Source of the DNA: Pseudomonadota bacterium
GTDB lineage: Bacteria > Pseudomonadota > Alphaproteobacteria > Rhizobiales > Hyphomicrobiaceae
Reading direction: 5' to 3'
Assembly: GCA_021813195.1 (NCBI GenBank)
Contig: JAKALI010000016.1
Span: forward strand, 1-20,264
Length of the DNA stretch: 20,264 nt
Shown here: piece by piece, positions 14,211 through 20,264 of the stretch
Layout of the letters: every line of letters starts with the position of its first letter
How positions within the stretch are numbered: position 1 is the stretch's first letter
Notes under the pieces: model-generated
The model's database searches: none
Told to the model about the DNA's origin: nothing
The model's input: the letters and a program-made list of their open reading frames with translations, nothing else
Made by a program: the position numbers and the translations under genes

Positions 14211-16994
14211 ATGGATTCGCCGACGTTGATCGCCGCGCCCTACTTCGATCCCCACCAGGTGCGGGTCGAGTTGACCTCCATTTTCAATGCACATGGCAAC
14301 GCGCAAGACGCCCAAGGCGCGATCCTGGCCCGCTGCAAAGCTCTCATTCGCGAGGCGCGTCTGCAAGCACGCCTGCAGATCGACACCGACGGCAAAGGGC
14401 GCAAGTGTGCTCATGGACTGGCCCGGTTCCAGGACGAGTTGATCGCGTTGCTCTACGATTACACGGTGACGCATGTCTATCGCGCCACAAATCCTTCTGA
14501 CGCCGAGCGCATGGCGATTGTTGCCACAGGCGGCTACGGACGCGGCCTGCTCGCCCCCGGCTCCGACATCGATATCCTGTTCCTGCTGCCCTACAAGCAG
14601 ACACCCTGGGGTGAGAGTGTCGCTGAGCACATGCTTTATATGCTGTGGGATCTGGGCTTCAAAGTCGGCCACGCGACACGCACGGTTGATCAGTGCGTGA
14701 AAATGGCCCAGGCGGATATGACGATCCGTACAGCGCTCCTCGACATCTGGCTGATTCATGGCGACCCCGCGTTGTTTCAAAGCCTCTCTGACCGACTGAG
14801 AAACGACGTGTTCAAAGGTACGGCGCGAACCTTCATCGATGCGAAGATGGCCGAACGCGATGAACGCCATAAGCGTGCGGGAGAAAGCCGCTATAAAGTT
14901 GAGCCCAACGTCAAAGACGGCAAAGGCGGTCTGCGCGACCTGCATACGCTACACTGGCTGTCCAAATACCTCTATGGGCATGAGGTTGGGCCCGAAACGA
15001 TCTCGCTCGGCATCTTCACACCCGAGGAATTCCAAACCTTCCGCCGTTCGGAGGATTTCCTGTGGAGCGTGCGCTGCCAATTGCATTTCTTAACGGGTCG
15101 GGCCGAGGAGCGCTTGACGTTCGATCTCCAGCCGCAGATCGCAGCCAAGTTCGGGTACCGCGCAACCTCGAGCCAGCGCGCGGTTGAGCGCTTCATGAAG
15201 CACTACTTCCTCGTCGCCAAGGATGTGGGGGAGCTGACAGCCATTTTATGCGCGGCTCTGGAAATGCAGCAGGCCAAGACGGCACCAGGGTTTGGTGGCC
15301 TCTTGAGCAGAACGACATGGCGACTGCGCCGTCAGGTCCGGCAGAAAACCGATTTTCGCATTGAAAACGATCGGCTGACCGTTGCCGACGCCAACGTGTT
15401 CCACCGTGATCCGGTCAATCTCATTCGATTTTTTGCACAGGCCGAGCAAACTGGGGCCTTTCTGCACCCCGATGCGATGCGCCTGTTACGCCAATCGCTC
15501 CGGCTCATCGACGACAAACTGCGCGCTGATCCCGAAGCCAACCGCATCTTTCTGGAATTGCTGACGAGTACATCGAACCCGGAAGCCACGTTGCGGCGCA
15601 TGAATGAAACCGGCGTACTGGGTCGCTTCATCCCCGAGTTCGGACGCGCGGTCGCGCTCACCCAATTCAATATGTATCACCACTACACGTTGGACGAACA
15701 CCTCATCAGAACGGTGGGAACGCTTTCGGAGATCGAACACGGCGATGCCCGGGCCGAACTTCCGCTCTCGACGCATATTGTGCAATCAATTCAGAACCGC
15801 CGCGCCCTTTATGTCGCCGCGTTCCTGCACGACATCGGCAAGGCGCGGCCCGGCGACCACTCGATCGTCGGCGGTGAAATTGCGCGCAGACTCTGCCCGC
15901 GTTTCGGCCTGACGGAAGCGGAAACCGAGACCGTCATCTGGCTCATCGCCAAGCACCTCACCATGAGCAATATGGCCCAGAGCCGGGATATCACCGATCC
16001 ACAGACGGCTCAGGATTTCGCGCGCATTGTGCAGAGCCCCGAGCGCCTCAAACTGTTGATGCTGCTCACGGTCGCCGACATCCGCGCCGTGGGCCCAGGT
16101 GTATGGAACGGCTGGAAGGGTCAGCTGTTGCGAACGCTATATTACGAGACCGAACCCCTGGTCGGCGGCGGCCACACCGAAGCCGATCGCAACTACCGCG
16201 TGGCGCAAGCAAAGTCAGAATTGAGACGCGCGTTGCAGGAATGGCCGGAAGCCGACATCGCCCGTTTCATCGACCGACAATATCCGGATTATTGGCTGCG
16301 CACAGACCCCGCCCGACAGGTGCAGCATGCCAAGATCGCACGCCAAGCTGAGCTCGAAAGCCGCTCCCTCGTCACACACGCCACCACTGATGCCTTCACA
16401 TCGGTAACGGAATTGACAGTACTGGCGCCTAATCATCCCCGGCTGCTTGCGATGTTTGCGGGAGCCTGCGCCGCCAACGGAGCAAACATTATTGGCGCCT
16501 ACATCACGACGACGCGGGATGGCTTTGCCCTCGACACCTTTTTGCTGGCACGCGAGATGCAGGAGGATGAGGACGAGTTACGCCGGGCGCGGCGTATTGG
16601 CGAGACGATCGAGAAACTGCTGAAAGGCGACGTCCGCCTGGAGCACCTGCTTGAGAAGCGCAAAGGAACTCCGACGCGGCTCGACGCGTTCCATGTCCCA
16701 CCGGAGGTCGTCATCAACAACGCCTTGTCCGACCGCTTCACGGTAATCGAAGTGTCTGGCCGCGACCGTCACGGCCTACTGTACGAATTGACGAGCACGC
16801 TGTCGGACTTGTCGCTCGATATCTCCTCAGCCCACGTCACCACGTTCGGTGAGAAGGCGGTCGACGTCTTCTACGTGACGGACCTCACGGGCAAGAAGAT
16901 CACTCAAGAGAGCCGCCAAAAGGAAATCCGAGCGAAATTGACCACGGTCCTGACGCCCCCGAAGCCGGAGGTGATCACAGGCGGAATGGTGTAG
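14211..16994 (+). CDS. glnD: Bifunctional PII uridylyltransferase / uridylyl-removing enzyme
   Basis: GlnD senses glutamine. When glutamine is low it uridylylates PII proteins (GlnB, GlnK), and when it is high it removes the UMP, setting glutamine synthetase activity and nitrogen-regulated transcription. The 927-residue protein has the full set of domains: nucleotidyltransferase with GGYGRG (107-112) and SDID (118-121); a PII-GlnD linker region (VEPNVKDGKGGLRDLHTLHW); an HD phosphohydrolase domain with FLHDIGKARPGDHS near residue 540; and two ACT domains starting at about 733 (LTVLAPNHPRLLAMFAG) and 843 (TVIEVSGRDRHGLLYELTS). ATG 14211 was chosen because CGGAA lies just upstream and the protein then opens like other alphaproteobacterial GlnDs; the frame is open 37 codons further back. 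murJ follows 85 bases later. Confidence 0.97.
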   Translation: MDSPTLIAAPYFDPHQVRVELTSIFNAHGNAQDAQGAILARCKALIREARLQARLQIDTDGKGRKCAHGLARFQDELIALLYDYTVTHVYRATNPSDAERMAIVATGGYGRGLLAPGSDIDILFLLPYKQTPWGESVAEHMLYMLWDLGFKVGHATRTVDQCVKMAQADMTIRTALLDIWLIHGDPALFQSLSDRLRNDVFKGTARTFIDAKMAERDERHKRAGESRYKVEPNVKDGKGGLRDLHTLHWLSKYLYGHEVGPETISLGIFTPEEFQTFRRSEDFLWSVRCQLHFLTGRAEERLTFDLQPQIAAKFGYRATSSQRAVERFMKHYFLVAKDVGELTAILCAALEMQQAKTAPGFGGLLSRTTWRLRRQVRQKTDFRIENDRLTVADANVFHRDPVNLIRFFAQAEQTGAFLHPDAMRLLRQSLRLIDDKLRADPEANRIFLELLTSTSNPEATLRRMNETGVLGRFIPEFGRAVALTQFNMYHHYTLDEHLIRTVGTLSEIEHGDARAELPLSTHIVQSIQNRRALYVAAFLHDIGKARPGDHSIVGGEIARRLCPRFGLTEAETETVIWLIAKHLTMSNMAQSRDITDPQTAQDFARIVQSPERLKLLMLLTVADIRAVGPGVWNGWKGQLLRTLYYETEPLVGGGHTEADRNYRVAQAKSELRRALQEWPEADIARFIDRQYPDYWLRTDPARQVQHAKIARQAELESRSLVTHATTDAFTSVTELTVLAPNHPRLLAMFAGACAANGANIIGAYITTTRDGFALDTFLLAREMQEDEDELRRARRIGETIEKLLKGDVRLEHLLEKRKGTPTRLDAFHVPPEVVINNALSDRFTVIEVSGRDRHGLLYELTSTLSDLSLDISSAHVTTFGEKAVDVFYVTDLTGKKITQESRQKEIRAKLTTVLTPPKPEVITGGMV

Positions 16995-17079
16995 CCGAGC
17001 ACCTGAAGCGTACGATGCGCAGGCCGCGGCCCCGCCACCGCTTGCGCGCCACCTCAAACCCCGCTAGGCGTCGCAGCCC

Positions 17080-18663
17080 ATGAAACTCTACCGCTCCTTC
17101 GCCACCGTTGGCGGCTTGACACTCGTGAGCCGCATCTTCGGCTTCGTGCGCGACATTCTCGCGGCGGCCGTGCTCGGCACGGGCCCTGTGGCCGACGCGT
17201 TCTATGTCGCATTCCGTTTCCCAAATTTGTTCCGTCGGCTGTTTGGCGAAGGGGCCTTCAACTCAGCGTTCGTGCCGATCTTCGCCTCGAAATACGAAGG
17301 CGACGGCAAAGAATCGGCGCGATCGTTCGCATCCGAGGCGATGTCGGGCCTGACTTTCATTCTGCTCGTGCTGTCGGCGGCCTGCATGCTCGCCATGCCG
17401 TGGCTCATGTATTTGCTCGCGCCGGGATTTGCGGAGACACCAGACAAATTCGAGCTTGCCGTGCGGCTGACGCAGATTACCTTTCCCTATCTTCTGTGTA
17501 TGTCGCTGGTCGCGCTGATGTCCGGCGTGCTCAACACGCTCGGACGTTTCGTCGAGAGTTCCTCGGTCTCGATCGTTCTCAACACCGTCCTGACGGCGGC
17601 CATGCTGCTCTCGCTTTGGCTTGGTTTCCGGAGTGAACCGCAGGCCGGCTATATTCTGGCCTGGGGTGTCTTCGTTGCGGGCGTCCTGCAATTGGCACTG
17701 CTCATCTGGGGGCTGAAACGGGCCGGCGTGATGCTGAAGCTCGGGCGTCCGCGCTGGAGCCCGGACATGAAAAATCTCGTGACTCTCGGCATTCCGGGTG
17801 TCATTGCCGGCGGCATTACACAGGTCAATATTGCCATCGGCACGGTGATTGCCTCGCTCCAGGCCGGAGCCGTTTCACACCTCTATTACGCCGACCGTCT
17901 CTATGAACTGCCGCTGGCGATCGTCGGAATTGCAGTCGGAGTCGTGCTGCTTCCCGACGTTGCGCGCTCGATCCGCGCTGGCGATCATGCCGCGGTGATG
18001 GACAGCCAGAACCGCTCGCTCGAGTTCGCCATGCTGCTGACCATTCCCGCCGCGGTGGCTCTGTTTGTTGTGCCGACCGAAATCGTTCGCGTCTTATTCG
18101 AGCGGGGGGCCTTCACGCGGGAAGATACGCCAGCGACGGCGGAGGCGCTGCGTATCTTCGCGCTCGGCCTGCCAGCGTTCGTCATGATCAAAGTCTTCTC
18201 GCCGGCCTATTTTGCGCGCCACGATACCCGCACGCCGATGCGCTACGCCGGTTGGAGCCTGACAGCCAATACCATCGGCTCGATCGCATTGTTCTTTATG
18301 TTTCGCGAATTGGGCTGGATGCCGCATCTGGGCATCGCGGTCGCCACGTCGCTGGGCGGCTGGATGAACGCTTACCTGCTCTGGCGCGGTCTCGTTAAGC
18401 AAGAGCATTTCATCGCTGATTCGCGCTTCAAGCGCGTGTTGCCGCGCATCCTGCTCTCCGCGGCCGTCATGGGTGCCGCGCTCCTCGCGGCCGCTTCTTG
18501 GCTCGATCCGTGGATCACTGGCGCTAGCGGGATCGCCGTACGCTTCTCAGCCCTTGCGGTCCTCATCGCCGCTGGCTTCGCCGCTTATGCGCTAGCGTCC
18601 CAATTCACCGGTGCATTCAAATTTGGCCAGTTGCGCGCGATGCTGTCGCGCCGTTCCACATAA
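17080..18663 (+). CDS. murJ: Lipid II flippase MurJ (MviN)
   Basis: An inner-membrane MOP-family protein that moves lipid II from the cytoplasmic to the periplasmic face for peptidoglycan synthesis. The 527-residue protein is hydrophobic throughout and consistent with about 14 helices (E. coli MurJ has 511 residues). The N terminus has the diagnostic segments SRIFGFVRDILAAAVLG and FRFPNLFRRLFGEGAFNSAF, which include the arginines needed for lipid II transport. Further landmarks are GIPGVIAGGITQVN, YYADRLYELPLAIVGIAVGV and LFERGAFTREDT. The ATG at 17080 directly precedes KLYRSFATVGGLTLVSR, the usual MurJ opening, though the ribosome site is weak. The order glnD - murJ - trpS is common in Hyphomicrobiales. 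A GC-rich hairpin lies 42 bases downstream. Confidence 0.97.
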   Translation: MKLYRSFATVGGLTLVSRIFGFVRDILAAAVLGTGPVADAFYVAFRFPNLFRRLFGEGAFNSAFVPIFASKYEGDGKESARSFASEAMSGLTFILLVLSAACMLAMPWLMYLLAPGFAETPDKFELAVRLTQITFPYLLCMSLVALMSGVLNTLGRFVESSSVSIVLNTVLTAAMLLSLWLGFRSEPQAGYILAWGVFVAGVLQLALLIWGLKRAGVMLKLGRPRWSPDMKNLVTLGIPGVIAGGITQVNIAIGTVIASLQAGAVSHLYYADRLYELPLAIVGIAVGVVLLPDVARSIRAGDHAAVMDSQNRSLEFAMLLTIPAAVALFVVPTEIVRVLFERGAFTREDTPATAEALRIFALGLPAFVMIKVFSPAYFARHDTRTPMRYAGWSLTANTIGSIALFFMFRELGWMPHLGIAVATSLGGWMNAYLLWRGLVKQEHFIADSRFKRVLPRILLSAAVMGAALLAAASWLDPWITGASGIAVRFSALAVLIAAGFAAYALASQFTGAFKFGQLRAMLSRRST

Positions 18664-18701
18664 CCCGTCAACCATAACGGAGCCGGCTTGCCTTGCGCCC
18701 T

Positions 18702-18725
18702 CCAGCGGGCCATAACGCCCGCCGG
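18702..18725 (+). terminator. GC-rich hairpin between murJ and trpS
   Basis: GCGGGC (18705-18710) and GCCCGC (18717-18722) flank a six-base loop, CATAAC, and two more pairs follow after one mismatch. No T run follows, so termination is uncertain. Its place between the murJ stop and the trpS ATG suggests the end of the murJ transcript or a weak attenuator. Confidence 0.3.
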
Positions 18726-18757
18726 TCCAAAGCCAAACGCCAAAAAGAAGAACGACG

Positions 18758-19795
18758 ATGCCATTTCCGACCCGCGTTTTTTCCGGCATGCAGCCAACCG
18801 GCTCGCTTCATCTCGGCAATTATTTAGGCGCCATGCTGAATTGGATCCGCATGCAGGATGAGCACGAGTGTATCTATTGTGTGGTCGATCTGCATGCCAT
18901 CACCATCTGGCAGGACCCCAATGAGCTGCGCACGGCCATCCGTCAGGTGACGGCGGCCTACATCGCTGCCGGGCTCGACCCCAACCGTAGCATCCTGTTC
19001 AACCAGAGCCGCGTGCCAGAGCACGCAGAACTCGCCTGGGTGTTCAACTGCATCGCCCGGCTCGGCTGGCTCAATCGCATGACTCAGTTCAAAGAGAAGG
19101 CGGGCAAGGATCGCGAAAATGCTTCTGTGGGGCTTTACGCATATCCCAATCTCATGGCCGCCGACATTCTCGCCTACCGGGCGACGCATGTTCCGGTCGG
19201 CGAGGACCAGAAGCAGCACCTGGAGCTGGCGCGCGATATCGCCCAGAAGTTCAATAACGACTATCGCGAGCACATCATCGCGCAAGGCCACGCAGATGGC
19301 CAATTTTTTCCCCAGCCCGAACCCGTTATCACAGGCCCAGCGACGCGCGTCATGAGCCTGCGCGACGGCACCAAGAAGATGTCGAAGTCCGATCCCTCCG
19401 ATCTTTCGCGGATCAATCTGACCGACGACGCCGATACGATTGCGCGCAAGATCCAGAAGGCAAAAACTGATCCGGAGCCTTTGCCGTCGGAGGAATCGGG
19501 TTTTGCGAACCGGCCGGAGGCGGAAAATCTGGTCGGCATCTATGCCGCGCTCACCGGAACGACGCCGGCTGCTGTGCTGGCAGATTTCGGCGGACAACAG
19601 TTCTCAACCTTCAAAAAGGCCCTAGCCGAGGTGGCCGTCCAGCGGCTGGGCCCGCTGGGTGCCGAAGCCAAGCGGCTTGCCGCCGATCCGGCTTACATCG
19701 ATCAGATCCTTTCAGTAGGTGCTGAGCGCGCACGCGCGATCGCGACGCCGATCATGAACGAAGTCAAGGATGTTGTGGGTCTGCTCCGGTCGTAG
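18758..19795 (+). CDS. trpS: Tryptophan--tRNA ligase
   Basis: A cytoplasmic class I aminoacyl-tRNA synthetase that charges tRNA-Trp. The 345-residue protein starts with [20 protein letters not shown], where HLGN (18-21) is the HIGH-box equivalent. The second signature is KMSKS at 207-211 in [12 protein letters not shown]. Other family segments are [33 protein letters not shown] and [18 protein letters not shown]. The length matches bacterial TrpRS (about 330-350). The ATG at 18758 follows a purine-rich AAAAAGAAGAACGACG stretch that can serve as a ribosome site. It sits 94 bases after murJ and 92 bases before the stress-protein gene. I saw no T-box or Trp-codon leader upstream. Confidence 0.97.
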   Translation: MPFPTRVFSGMQPTGSLHLGNYLGAMLNWIRMQDEHECIYCVVDLHAITIWQDPNELRTAIRQVTAAYIAAGLDPNRSILFNQSRVPEHAELAWVFNCIARLGWLNRMTQFKEKAGKDRENASVGLYAYPNLMAADILAYRATHVPVGEDQKQHLELARDIAQKFNNDYREHIIAQGHADGQFFPQPEPVITGPATRVMSLRDGTKKMSKSDPSDLSRINLTDDADTIARKIQKAKTDPEPLPSEESGFANRPEAENLVGIYAALTGTTPAAVLADFGGQQFSTFKKALAEVAVQRLGPLGAEAKRLAADPAYIDQILSVGAERARAIATPIMNEVKDVVGLLRS

Positions 19796-19840
19796 TCCAA
19801 GACCTTCAGGCGCGCTCCACGCATTCAGGGCCAGCCGACG

Positions 19841-19857
19841 CGTGAAGCGGCTTCACG
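19841..19857 (+). terminator. Short hairpin after trpS
   Basis: CGTGAAG and CTTCACG form a perfect 7-bp stem around a CGG loop, 46 bases after the trpS stop. There is no T run after it. It may mark the end of the trpS transcript or be a structure in the 5' leader of the next gene. Confidence 0.3.
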
Positions 19858-19887
19858 GCTCCATCAATCCATGGCAGCATTACCCGC

Positions 19888-20264
19888 ATGGCACCAACTC
19901 GCAAACGCCGATCCTTCGAAGCCGGACACGCGCGCAAATTCTTGCTGATCGTGGACGAGAGCCAGGAAGTCGAAAGCGCGCTGTACTACGCCGCGAGCCG
20001 GATCGTGCATTCCTCGGGCTCGATCGTGATGATGTATGTGATCGAGCCGCAGGAATTCCAGCATTGGGTCGGCGTGCGCCAGGTCCAGCTCGAAGAAGAA
20101 ACCAACCGGGCGCGGGCCCTGTTCCGCCTGTTCCAGCGTAAACTCTCCCACGCGGGCTTCGAAAACATAAAGATCGAGGAAGTCATCCGTGAAGGGATTC
20201 CGGCGGAACAGATCCTCGAACTCATCGAAGAGGATGAGGATATCGCCATACTTGTTCTGGGGGC
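19888..20264 (+). CDS. Universal stress protein family (3' truncated)
   Basis: The first 125 codons of a gene that runs off the window. From the ATG at 19888 the protein reads MAPTRKRRSFEAGHARKF followed by LLIVDESQEVESALYYAASR, a UspA-fold first strand and helix. It continues with IVMMYVIEP and an acidic helical stretch, and ends in EDIAILVLGA, the strand before the nucleotide-binding glycine motif, which lies outside the window. Usp proteins are small cytoplasmic proteins tied to stress tolerance, some of which bind ATP. A TGA at 19843 limits how far upstream the gene could start, and no clear ribosome site is seen. A Usp gene after trpS is common in related bacteria. Confidence 0.8.
   Translation, partial: MAPTRKRRSFEAGHARKFLLIVDESQEVESALYYAASRIVHSSGSIVMMYVIEPQEFQHWVGVRQVQLEEETNRARALFRLFQRKLSHAGFENIKIEEVIREGIPAEQILELIEEDEDIAILVLG

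Noticed and set aside
1..20264. tRNA, rRNA, CRISPR, insertion sequences, phage or toxin-antitoxin genes
   Set aside because: I looked for cloverleaf arms, regularly spaced repeats, transposase motifs and small paired genes and found none. The window is almost filled by recognisable chromosomal genes.

Overview
The window is a GC-rich chromosomal segment of an alphaproteobacterium, most likely of the order Hyphomicrobiales (Rhizobiales). The evidence is gene order and protein character: secA divergent from a periplasmic parvulin followed by argJ and mutT, and the run glnD - murJ - trpS - universal stress gene, both familiar in that order. A Hyphomicrobiaceae-like origin is only a guess. I see no tRNA, rRNA, CRISPR array, insertion sequence or prophage gene. 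Both ends of the window cut a gene.

Left part (1-6560, all + strand): the C-terminal half of an MFS (UMF1-type) transporter; accA (acetyl-CoA carboxylase alpha subunit); three consecutive, mutually homologous YafK-type L,D-transpeptidase-fold genes; and a saccharopine-dehydrogenase-like oxidoreductase whose 3' end overlaps the 3' end of secA. The three YafK paralogues share a catalytic core and five aligned cysteines, but each has a different N terminus: a lipobox, a membrane anchor and a cleavable signal peptide.

Middle (6542-13511): secA lies on the - strand with a roughly 45-residue insertion in its second ATPase lobe. A 560-bp divergent intergenic region separates it from a GTG-started periplasmic peptidyl-prolyl isomerase. 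That region holds a plausible secA promoter and, on the + strand, a 13-residue ORF with a near-ideal Shine-Dalgarno; seven of its residues are arginine. Competing hairpins follow it. The isomerase is followed by a strong 15-bp hairpin, then argJ, tpm and mutT, the last two overlapping.

Right part (13540-20264): a - strand GNAT acetyltransferase resembling AAC(6')-type enzymes, then + strand glnD (nitrogen sensor), murJ (lipid II flippase), trpS and the start of a universal stress protein gene.

Most genes are housekeeping: lipid precursor synthesis, envelope assembly, secretion and periplasmic folding, arginine synthesis, nucleotide-pool sanitation, nitrogen sensing and tryptophan charging. 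The parts that stand out are the Arg-rich leader and its alternative RNA structures upstream of the isomerase-argJ unit, and the triplicated YafK-type cluster.
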